Source: an uncultured Nitrosomonadales bacterium
GTDB taxonomy: Bacteria > Pseudomonadota > Gammaproteobacteria > Burkholderiales > Gallionellaceae
Reading direction: 5' to 3'
DNA length: 14,856 bases
NCBI GenBank assembly: GCA_903934275.1
Contig: CAIZNF010000440.1
Location: 1 to 14,856, forward strand
Below the pieces are notes generated by a model that did not search any database, was not told the origin of the DNA, and worked only from the letters and a program-made list of their open reading frames with translations. The first letter of the stretch is position 1. Every line of letters starts with the position of its first letter. This document shows, piece after piece, positions 1-5,963 of this stretch. A program made the position numbers and the translations under genes.

Positions 1-6
1 CTTGCT

Positions 7-89
7 ATGCCCGTTTTCCCCTCCCCAACCCTCCCCCGGAGGGAGAGGGGGCAAACGAATCGCTTCGCGAGTTTCACGTTAACGGGCAT
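7..89 (+). repeat. Interspersed repeat, copy 1 (forward orientation)
   Basis: The unit is bounded by a perfect 9-bp inverted repeat: ATGCCCGTT at 7-15 and AACGGGCAT at 81-89. Inside are a C-rich/G-rich dyad (17-50) and a module at 49-80 that begins GGGCAAACGAATCGCT. Both modules recur in the same order, on the opposite strand, at 4111-4237. An ungapped comparison of 4-44 with the reverse complement of 4197-4237 gives 32 of 41 identical bases. No coding role is evident. The open frame crossing it is low-complexity and resembles no protein family I know. Confidence 0.6.
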
Positions 90-145
90 GATGCCAAGGA
101 CACCCCGAATGATGAAACAGTTGCATACCTTGTGGGAGCGGTCTC
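81..145 (+). repeat. Second module of the mosaic repeat, shared with 12377-12440
   Basis: From AACGGGCAT (81-89) to GGTCTC (140-145) this stretch is colinear with 12377-12440, with one single-base gap. The anchors CCCGAA, GTTG and GGTCTC keep the same spacing. Over the ungapped part (104-145 against 12399-12440) I count 30 of 42 identical bases. It is an old, diverged copy of an interspersed sequence, with no sign of coding. Confidence 0.5.
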
Positions 146-194
146 TAGGTCGCGATTCTCGGGCAACTCATCGCGGCCTGGAGACCGCTCCTAC
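132..194. repeat. Long-stem palindromic repeat
   Basis: Two 24-base arms at 132-155 and 171-194 are reverse complements at all but about three positions. All the differences are transitions, so G-U pairing would keep an RNA stem. The apical loop is about 16 bases. A half-copy of the same arm (GGGCGGTCTCCAGGCCGCGA) occurs at 12431-12450. It could be a REP-like element or a stable RNA hairpin. There is no following T-run to make it a classic terminator. Confidence 0.6.
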
Positions 195-257
195 GGTGAC
201 TTTTTTCGAAGTTAATTTATGTTGTCTCACGTTAAGCTGGACGAGTCGATACCAAGC

Positions 258-325
258 GTAGGTCGGGCTATGCCCGACCGCTTCGGCAAGCTCAGGGCCG
301 GCATGGTGGGCGCGGCTCACCCTAC
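258..325. repeat. GTAGG...CCTAC palindromic repeat, copy 1
   Basis: The element begins GTAGG (258-262) and ends CCTAC (321-325). It contains a perfect 7-bp hairpin, GTCGGGC-TAT-GCCCGAC (262-278), and a second near-perfect hairpin, GTGGGC-GCG-GCTCAC (306-320, one mismatch). The same design is seen at 4482-4525 and 12460-12512, and in minimal form at 12559-12582. It is REP-like, and no transposase is present nearby. Confidence 0.65.
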
Positions 326-427
326 GGTTATGGCTTGCCGCATGGCGATTTATACTCAGAAAACGCAATAATTAAATCATGAGAGACCGATAGATGACAT
401 TGTCAAACCGCGCCGCGCGCTGAACAC

Positions 428-1795
428 ATGCCGAGTTCCCCTCAAGCCAACGTCGACCTTCTCGCGCGAAGCCGATCCGCAGTCTGGCATCCGTGCTCGC
501 AGATGAAACATTACGGGCAATTTCCGTTGGTGCCGATCTCGCGCGGCCAGGGCGTATGGCTGTACGATCACGATGGAAAGCGCTACCTGGATACCGTCAG
601 CTCGTGGTGGGTGAACCTGTTTGGCCATTGCAACCCGCGCATCAACGCCGCGTTGCGCGATCAGCTCGAAACACTGGAGCATGTGATGCTGGCGGGCTTC
701 ACCCATGAGCCGGTAGTGCAGCTTTCCGAACGGCTACGCGACTTGGCTCCTGTTGGGCTGGGGCATTGCTTCTATGGTTCGGACGGCGCATCGGCGATAG
801 AAATTGCGCTGAAGATGAGCGCGCACTACTGGCGCAACATCGGCGAGCCGGACAAGACACAATTCATCAGCCTGAAAAACAGTTACCACGGCGAAACGCT
901 GGGAGCGTTGTCGGTGACGGATGTCGCGCTGTTCCGCGATGCATATAGCGCACTGATCCGCCAGCAGGCAACCGTGCCCAGCCCGGATTGGCGCAACGCC
1001 GCTGCCGGAGAAAGCGCCGAAAATTATGCGCTGCGTTGCGCCGTAGCGCTCGAACAGCACTTGCAGCAACATCACGCACGGCTTGCCGCCTTCATCGTCG
1101 AGCCGCTGGTGCAGGGCGCGGCAGGTATGGCAATGTATCACCCGGTTTATTTGCAACGCGCGCGCCAGCTTTGCGACGAATACGGCGTGCATCTGATCGC
1201 CGACGAAATCGCCGTCGGCATGGGCAGGACGGGGACAATGTTTGCATGTGAGCATGCATCCCCTCAACAGCCCCGCCCCCAAGGGGAGAGAGGCTGTGGA
1301 ATTACACCTGATTTTCTGCTGCTCTCCAAAGGTATTACCGGCGGTTATTTGCCGTTGTCCGTAGTGATGACAACCGATGATATTTATCAGGCGTTTTATG
1401 CCGATGAAACGGCGCGTGGATTCTTGCATTCGCATTCCTACACCGGTAACCCGCTGGCCTGTCGCGCCGCACTGGCTACACTGGATATTTTTGCGCAAGA
1501 TGATGTGCTCGCCGCAAACCGCAACAAAGCGGCCTATCTGAATGGAATCGCACTACCGTTGCGCGAACATCGCGCGGTGCGCAACTGGCGCAACACCGGC
1601 ATGATCTGGGCGTTCGAAGTGGATAGCCCGCACCGCGATTTCGCGCAACGCTGCTTCGCGCTCGCGCTGCAAAATGAACTGTTGCTGCGTCCGATCGGCA
1701 ACACCATTTACTTCATGCCGCCGTATATCATCAGCGAGGAAGAAATTGAATTGCTGGTGAATCGCACGCTGCAAATTGTCGAACAATTGAGTTAA
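428..1795 (+). CDS. bioA: Adenosylmethionine-8-amino-7-oxononanoate aminotransferase (DAPA synthase)
   Basis: BioA is a PLP-dependent, class III aminotransferase. It transfers an amino group from S-adenosylmethionine to KAPA, giving DAPA in biotin synthesis. The 455-residue protein shows the family landmarks: WHPCSQMKHY near residues 20-29, SSWWVNLFGH (58-67), the phosphate-binding YGSDGASAIE (116-125), IADEIAVGMGRTG (257-269, PLP-contacting Asp259), the Schiff-base lysine in LLLSKGITGGY (Lys301), and HSYTGNPLACRA (336-347). The ATG at 428 is the first start in its frame (the upstream stop is at 395-397), and it has no clear Shine-Dalgarno. The oddity is about 13 extra residues (278-290, SPQQPRPQGERGC) between FACEHA and GITPDF, where BioA proteins normally run straight on. 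The DNA there resembles an intergenic repeat. No other bio gene is adjacent. dacB begins four bases after the stop, so the two are probably co-transcribed. Confidence 0.95.
   Translation: MPSSPQANVDLLARSRSAVWHPCSQMKHYGQFPLVPISRGQGVWLYDHDGKRYLDTVSSWWVNLFGHCNPRINAALRDQLETLEHVMLAGFTHEPVVQLSERLRDLAPVGLGHCFYGSDGASAIEIALKMSAHYWRNIGEPDKTQFISLKNSYHGETLGALSVTDVALFRDAYSALIRQQATVPSPDWRNAAAGESAENYALRCAVALEQHLQQHHARLAAFIVEPLVQGAAGMAMYHPVYLQRARQLCDEYGVHLIADEIAVGMGRTGTMFACEHASPQQPRPQGERGCGITPDFLLLSKGITGGYLPLSVVMTTDDIYQAFYADETARGFLHSHSYTGNPLACRAALATLDIFAQDDVLAANRNKAAYLNGIALPLREHRAVRNWRNTGMIWAFEVDSPHRDFAQRCFALALQNELLLRPIGNTIYFMPPYIISEEEIELLVNRTLQIVEQLS
1259..1297. repeat. Repeat-like 39-bp in-frame insertion inside bioA
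   Basis: These 39 bases encode the 13 residues of BioA that interrupt an otherwise continuous family alignment. They form a dyad: outer arms ACAGCC (1267-1272) and GGCTGT (1292-1297), inner arms CCCC (1277-1280) and GGGG (1283-1286). The start, TCCCCTC followed by a C-run and then a GGGGAGAG-type run, resembles the C-rich/G-rich dyad at 17-50. The length is a multiple of three and carries no stop. That it is a captured interspersed repeat is inference. Confidence 0.5.
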
Positions 1796-1799
1796 GACA

Positions 1800-3194
1800 G
1801 TGAAACAAATTTTTACCGTCCTGTTATTTCTGGCTACCATCGGCGACACGGCCAGCGCAGCCAATCTGCCTGGCACCGTCAGCGGGGCGCTCGGGCGTGC
1901 GCGCATTCCAATCAATAGCGTCGGCATCGTGGTACAGCAAACCCATGCCAGCCAGCCTATCATCAACCAGAACGCCAGGCTGGCGGTCAATCCGGCTTCT
2001 ACCATGAAGCTGCTCACCACGCTGGTTGGGCTGGAGACACTTGGGCCGGCGTATCGTTGGAAGACTGAGGTGTATCTGGACGGTAAGCTGGAAAACGGCG
2101 TGTTGCACGGCAACTTGGTGTTCAAGGGCTATGGCGATCCGAAACTGACTGTCGAACAATTCTGGATGTGGCTGCATGAATTGCGCCAGCGCGGACTGCG
2201 CGAAATTCGAGGTGACATAGTGCTGGACCGCAGTTTTTTTGAAGTCAGCAGCCACAATCCGGCCGCGTTCGACAACGACCCAGCGCGCGCTTACAACGTC
2301 GGACCGGATGCGCTATTACTCAATTTCAACGCACTGCATTTGCGCCTGATACCGAATGGCGGCACCACTACTGCGCTAATCGGCCCCGACCTGCCCAGCT
2401 ACAAACTCGACAATCACATCACGACTTCGGCCAAATTGCCCTGCCACGGCGAGGATGCTTTCAAAACACGCTTGGAAGGGTTTAGTATCGTGCTGGAAGG
2501 CACCATTCCGGCGGACTGTGGCGAGATAGAGGATTACATCTCCCTGCTGCCGCACAACGATTATTTCCTTGCGGTGTTCGGCGCGCTTTGGAAAGAGTTG
2601 GGCGGCTCACTGCAAGGTAAGTTGCGCGAGGGTCGCGCGCCAAACAACCAGATGCCATTTGCCACGCGCTTCTCGCCGCCGTTAGCGGAAGTGATCCGCG
2701 ACATCAATAAATTCAGCAACAACACCATGGCGCGGCAATTGTTCCTGACGCTGGGTACAACAGACGGCCACCCTGGAAACCTCTCCGGAGGAACCGCAGC
2801 CGTGCAACAATGGCTGAACAAACAGCAGCTTTTATTCCCCGAACTGGTGCTGGAAAATGGCGCAGGCTTATCGCGTACGGAACGCATCAGCACACAACAT
2901 CTCGCTGACGTTTTGCGGCGCGCTGCGCGCGGTCTGTTCGCCGCCGAGCTGGAAGCATCGCTGCCGATCCTGGGCATGGACGGTACGGTGAGAAAGCGTT
3001 TCAAGGACAGCGGGATTGCCGGTCATGCGCACCTCAAAACCGGCACGCTGGAAGGAGTAAAATCTATCGCCGGTTATGTGCACGCGCAAAGCGGCAAACA
3101 ATGGATCGTGGTGTTTATCATCAACCATCCGAATGCCAAATACGGGCAAGAGGCACAGGATGCACTGATAGAGTGGATTGTAAAAAAACACTAA
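1800..3194 (+). CDS. dacB: D-alanyl-D-alanine carboxypeptidase/endopeptidase, PBP4 family (peptidase S13)
   Basis: This is a periplasmic penicillin-binding protein of the PBP4 class. It removes the terminal D-Ala from peptidoglycan stem peptides and can cut D-Ala-mDAP cross-links. All three active-site motifs are visible: SxxK as STMK (Ser67, Lys70), SxN as SNN (306-308) and KTG as KTGT (413-416). The 464-residue length fits the family, including the large insert between the first two motifs that marks S13 enzymes. A signal peptide (hydrophobic residues 4-14, likely cleavage after Ala-Ser-Ala at residue 20) points to export. The start is GTG, four bases after the bioA stop, with only a weak ribosome site, so translation may depend on coupling to bioA. 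It is the first of three cell-wall genes in the window, but it is not adjacent to envC or ctpA. Confidence 0.93.
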   Translation: MKQIFTVLLFLATIGDTASAANLPGTVSGALGRARIPINSVGIVVQQTHASQPIINQNARLAVNPASTMKLLTTLVGLETLGPAYRWKTEVYLDGKLENGVLHGNLVFKGYGDPKLTVEQFWMWLHELRQRGLREIRGDIVLDRSFFEVSSHNPAAFDNDPARAYNVGPDALLLNFNALHLRLIPNGGTTTALIGPDLPSYKLDNHITTSAKLPCHGEDAFKTRLEGFSIVLEGTIPADCGEIEDYISLLPHNDYFLAVFGALWKELGGSLQGKLREGRAPNNQMPFATRFSPPLAEVIRDINKFSNNTMARQLFLTLGTTDGHPGNLSGGTAAVQQWLNKQQLLFPELVLENGAGLSRTERISTQHLADVLRRAARGLFAAELEASLPILGMDGTVRKRFKDSGIAGHAHLKTGTLEGVKSIAGYVHAQSGKQWIVVFIINHPNAKYGQEAQDALIEWIVKKH

Positions 3195-3217
3195 CATTGG
3201 GCACGATAATAGACTAA

Positions 3218-3223
3218 AAGGAG
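3218..3223 (+). promoter_or_regulatory. Strong Shine-Dalgarno of the SUMF1-domain gene
   Basis: AAGGAG lies six bases before the ATG at 3230. It is the clearest ribosome site in this part of the window and fixes the start of the exported SUMF1-domain protein. Confidence 0.75.
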
Positions 3224-3229
3224 ATTGCG

Positions 3230-4012
3230 ATGCGTAGAGTTATTTTGCTGGCATTGGTGGCTGTTGTAAGTAATGGCGCAGAAGCGGAAGTGGCTGGAGC
3301 CAAAATAATTCCGAGCAAGGTGGTTAAAGACTGCGCCAACTGTCCGGAGATGGTGATAATTCCACCGGGTAGTTTTGAGATGGGATCGAACCTCGGCAGC
3401 GAGGACAGAATGCCAGTACATCGCGTCACCATCAGTCAGAGCTTTGCAATGGGCAAGACAGAAATTACCCAAGGCCAATGGAAAGCCATCATGGACGACG
3501 ACAACCCCAGCGATTTTAAGAAGTGCGGGGATGATTGCCCGGTGGAGAAAGTAAGCTGGGTTGAGACACAAAATTTCATCAAAAAACTCAACGCCAAGAC
3601 CGGCAAACAATACCGCCTTCCGACAGAGGCCGAATGGGAGTACGCCTGCCGCGCGCGAGTGCGCCAAGAATACTGCGGAAGCGATAACCCGGACGACGTT
3701 GGCTGGTATGCGGATCCGTTGGATAACCCCGGCGAGAAGTCATTCGCGGTGGGTAGCAAGCAGGCCAACGCATTTGGTTTGTACGACATGAGCGGCAACG
3801 TAAGGGAATGGGTGGAGGACCGTTGGCACGATAACTACAATGGCGCGCCCGCAGATGGCAGTGCATGGCTCGGAGATAGCACGAAGCGCGTGCTTCGCGG
3901 CGGATCGTGGAAACTCGGACCACGGCATTCGCGCACGGCTGTGCGCGGTAGTGCCGAGCCTGTGCGGCGTGACAACGATACTGGGTTTCGTCTCGTCAGA
4001 GTGCTCCCATAG
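3230..4012 (+). CDS. Secreted SUMF1/formylglycine-generating-enzyme-fold protein, probably non-catalytic
   Basis: The 260-residue protein has an N-terminal signal peptide (hydrophobic residues 4-13, likely cleavage near AEA, residues 17-19). An FGE-sulfatase domain covers roughly residues 38-258. Hallmarks are MVIIPPGSFEMGS (41-53), KTEITQGQW (76-84), the signature LPTEAEWEYA (130-139), GLYDMSGNVREWVED (183-197), RVLRGGSW (220-227) and a closing GFRLVR (252-257). True formylglycine-generating enzymes carry two copper-binding cysteines in a stretch ending RCAAR. Here the matching stretch reads SRTAVR (234-239), with Thr236 in place of the second cysteine and no cysteine five residues earlier. 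A sulfatase-activating role is therefore unlikely. Three local Cys pairs (35/38, 99/103, 140/149) may form structural disulfides. Family members without the cysteines include carbohydrate-binding and envelope proteins, but the function here is unknown. The gene follows dacB by 35 bases and may share its transcript. Confidence 0.85.
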   Translation: MRRVILLALVAVVSNGAEAEVAGAKIIPSKVVKDCANCPEMVIIPPGSFEMGSNLGSEDRMPVHRVTISQSFAMGKTEITQGQWKAIMDDDNPSDFKKCGDDCPVEKVSWVETQNFIKKLNAKTGKQYRLPTEAEWEYACRARVRQEYCGSDNPDDVGWYADPLDNPGEKSFAVGSKQANAFGLYDMSGNVREWVEDRWHDNYNGAPADGSAWLGDSTKRVLRGGSWKLGPRHSRTAVRGSAEPVRRDNDTGFRLVRVLP

Positions 4013-4110
4013 CATAGCGGAGGAAGGGGAGCGCAGGTTTGATGATGCTCAAGTGCCGTTGCTGGAACGGATATTTTGGCTATTGCGCTCCTATTGGCTT
4101 CAACTCGTTT

Positions 4111-4237
4111 TAAACGTGAATCGCGTAGCGATTCGTTTGCCCATTTTATAAAACGACTATAGGCCATCAAAAAAACGATGTCCAAGTCGCTGGTTATCCC
4201 TCCTAGGGAGGTCTGGGGAGGGAAAAGTGGGTATGGC
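4111..4237 (-). repeat. Interspersed repeat, copy 2 (inverted relative to copy 1)
   Basis: Read on the minus strand, 4237-4197 matches 4-44 at 32 of 41 positions without gaps. The segment 4142-4111 matches 49-80 almost exactly: it shares GGGCAAACGAATCGCT, one base differs after it, and there is a two-base gap. In this copy the two modules are separated by about 54 extra bases (4143-4196) that are absent from copy 1. So the same two modules occur in the same relative order in inverted orientation about 4.1 kb away. No coding potential. Confidence 0.6.
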
Positions 4238-4285
4238 GAGTTTCTTTATCGGTGTGGCATTCGCCATACCCGTTAGTTTCTAACG
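4229..4285. repeat. Two adjacent hairpins between convergent genes
   Basis: GGGTATGGCGA (4229-4239) and TCGCCATACCC (4261-4271) form a perfect 11-bp stem with a 21-base loop. A second small hairpin follows at once: CGTTAG-TTT-CTAACG (4271-4285). The gap lies downstream of both the SUMF1 gene (+) and ctpA (-), so these could act in transcription termination or mRNA 3'-end protection. Neither has the T-run of a textbook intrinsic terminator. Confidence 0.45.
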
Positions 4286-4477
4286 CAAAATTAAACGATA
4301 ACAAATTGTCGCTTGTGACAAAAATCTTCGGTGCGGCTGTTCGCAAAGGCGAACCTCATTTTCCCGGCGCAGTCTGGGAAAATGCCTAGTATCTTACCGA
4401 TTAAGTCTTTACATTTTTTGACAAAAATTATATTTTTTTAATTTAACAACAATTTGTTATGCGATTCTAATTTTAGC
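4285..4477. mobile_element. MITE-like segment with imperfect terminal inverted repeats
   Basis: The left end (4285-4309) starts GCAAAATTA and ends ATAACAAATTGT. The right end (4449-4477), read on the other strand, starts GCTAAAATTA and ends with the same 12 bases. The inner 12 bp (4298-4309 and 4449-4460) are perfectly inverted. The outer part matches with short gaps. The interior has no gene but contains hairpins GTTCGC-AAAG-GCGAAC (4339-4354) and CATTTTCCC/GGGAAAATG (4357-4365 and 4376-4384), and it is AT-rich on its right side. I see no convincing target-site duplication. It may be a decayed non-autonomous element or simply a structured intergenic region. Confidence 0.4.
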
Positions 4478-4481
4478 ATCC

Positions 4482-4525
4482 GTAGGGTGGGCTCTGCCCA
4501 CCATGTCGGGCAGAGCCCGACCTAC
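4482..4525. repeat. GTAGG...CCTAC palindromic repeat, copy 2
   Basis: It begins GTAGG (4482-4486) and ends CCTAC (4521-4525), which can pair as an outer stem. Inside are two perfect hairpins: GTGGGC-TCT-GCCCAC (4487-4501) and GTCGGGC-AGA-GCCCGAC (4505-4521). It lies about 30 bases past the end of ctpA, so it is also positioned to form structure in the 3' end of that transcript. It is the best-preserved copy of this repeat type in the window. Confidence 0.7.
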
Positions 4526-4555
4526 ATTTGGTTCCGACTCATCAGGCTTATAGGT

Positions 4556-5950
4556 TTATTTACCGTGCAGTATTTGCATTCCTTTGAGAAGGTTCAACGC
4601 CTGATTGAGCTGGTAGTCGTTCTTTGCACCGAATTCGGCGGGAACAGGTTTTGCGGTATCCCCTTTGGTATTGGGTGGCGTGGGCGCAGTCTTGCCGACA
4701 TTGTCCGGTTTTTCGACCGACGGTTTTTCATTGGTCAAGTGCTTGTTCAAATCGGCCTCGCGTAAGCGGAACATGCTGTCCTGCCCTGCGGTAGCCGGAT
4801 CTTCCACCAAAATATCAGGCACGATGCCTTTGGCTTGTATGGAGCGTCCGCCAGGTGTGTAATAACGCGATGTGGTAAGTTTTATCGCGGTGTTGTTGCC
4901 CAATGGCAAAACGGTTTGTACCGAGCCTTTGCCAAAGGTTTGCGTACCCATAATGACCGCACGTTTGTGATCTTGCAGGGCACCGGCAACAATTTCGGAG
5001 GCGGAGGCAGAGCCGCCGTTCACCAACACGACCAGAGGCACACTCTTGATGGAATCTGGCAGGGTTTTTAGGTAATCGGTTTTGCCATTGCCGTGCAGAT
5101 AATTTTCCGGGCTCGCGAACAGGCGCATTTTTGCATCTTCGGTGCGCCCCTCGGTATAAACCACTAATGCGTTTTTGGCCAAGAAAGCCGCAGAAACACC
5201 GACTGCCCCGGTCAGCAGGCCACCGGGATCATTGCGCAAATCGAGCACCATTCCTTTTAGTGGCCCTTGATTTTGCTTGATCAGGTTTTCCAGCGCAGTA
5301 GCGAGATTTTCGCCGGTATGCTCCTGAAATTGGGTAATACGCACGAATCCATAGCCTGGCTCAACCAGTTTGGATTTGACGCTTTGTACTTTGATGACTG
5401 CGCGTGCCAGTGTAAAAGTAAGCGGCTTCGGTTCGTCTTTGCGAATAATTGTCAGCACAATTTTGCTGCCGGGTTTGCCGCGCATACGTTTTACCGCATC
5501 GTTCAACGTCAAACCCTTAACCAGTGTGTCATCCAGTTTGATAACCAGATCGCCACTCTTGATGCCGGCGTGATAAGCAGGAGTATCTTCGATAGGAGAA
5601 ATTACCTTTACCAGCCCTTCTTCCATGCCTACTTCAATGCCCAGTCCGCCGAATTCGCCCTGCGTGCCGACTTGCAATTCCTTGAATGATTCCGTGTCAA
5701 GATAGGCGGAGTGCGGATCGAGGCCGTTCAGCATGCCGTTGATGGCTTCGGTAATCAATTTTTTATCGGTGACGGGTTCGACGTAGTCGCTCTTGATGCG
5801 GCCAAATACCTCGGAAAATGCGCGCAACTCTTCGACGGGCAAAGGCGTGGCGAGTGTTTCTTTGTCGGCAATTGCGGCGAAATGCAAGCTGAGCGAGACA
5901 CCCGCAACCAAACCTAAACCGACCAAACCTGCTTTTTCCAGAAGACGCAT
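4556..5950 (-). CDS. ctpA: Carboxyl-terminal processing protease (peptidase S41A, CtpA-like)
   Basis: This is a periplasmic or membrane-anchored serine protease that trims or degrades proteins from their C-termini. The 464 residues contain an N-terminal hydrophobic anchor or signal (8-28), a PDZ domain (about 95-180, with FGGLGIEVG at 100-108), and the S41 core. The catalytic Ser-Lys dyad is clear: Ser316 in GGSASASE (312-319), then Lys341 in TFGKGSVQ (338-345), 25 residues later as in the D1-processing protease, with Gln345 four residues on. The residues from about 385 to 440 form a proline/lysine-rich, probably disordered tail. GAGGG lies four bases before the ATG, and envC ends 13 bases upstream, so the gene is probably in one operon with gpmI and envC. 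In other bacteria Ctp proteases adjust the levels of peptidoglycan hydrolases, which fits the neighbour envC. Confidence 0.94.
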   Translation of the reverse strand: MRLLEKAGLVGLGLVAGVSLSLHFAAIADKETLATPLPVEELRAFSEVFGRIKSDYVEPVTDKKLITEAINGMLNGLDPHSAYLDTESFKELQVGTQGEFGGLGIEVGMEEGLVKVISPIEDTPAYHAGIKSGDLVIKLDDTLVKGLTLNDAVKRMRGKPGSKIVLTIIRKDEPKPLTFTLARAVIKVQSVKSKLVEPGYGFVRITQFQEHTGENLATALENLIKQNQGPLKGMVLDLRNDPGGLLTGAVGVSAAFLAKNALVVYTEGRTEDAKMRLFASPENYLHGNGKTDYLKTLPDSIKSVPLVVLVNGGSASASEIVAGALQDHKRAVIMGTQTFGKGSVQTVLPLGNNTAIKLTTSRYYTPGGRSIQAKGIVPDILVEDPATAGQDSMFRLREADLNKHLTNEKPSVEKPDNVGKTAPTPPNTKGDTAKPVPAEFGAKNDYQLNQALNLLKGMQILHGK

Positions 5951-5963
5951 AATTCCCTCAATG

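Noticed and set aside
351..356. TATACT as a -10 box for bioA
   Set aside because: No acceptable -35 box lies 16-18 bases upstream (TTATGG at best), so I could not support a promoter.
394..423. Nine-codon ORF (MTLSNRAAR) with a GAGA just upstream, as a possible bioA leader peptide
   Set aside because: It has no run of biotin-related or regulatory codons and no attenuator-like hairpin after it. A frame this short is expected by chance.
734..1498. 254-codon open frame on the minus strand
   Set aside because: It lies wholly inside bioA. Its translation is Cys/His/Arg-rich with no recognisable family, as expected for an antisense shadow of GC-rich coding DNA.
4418..4423. Perfect TTGACA as a promoter -35 box
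   Set aside because: No good -10 box lies 16-18 bases downstream, and the next gene on that side (ctpA) is on the other strand. It is likely chance in AT-rich DNA.
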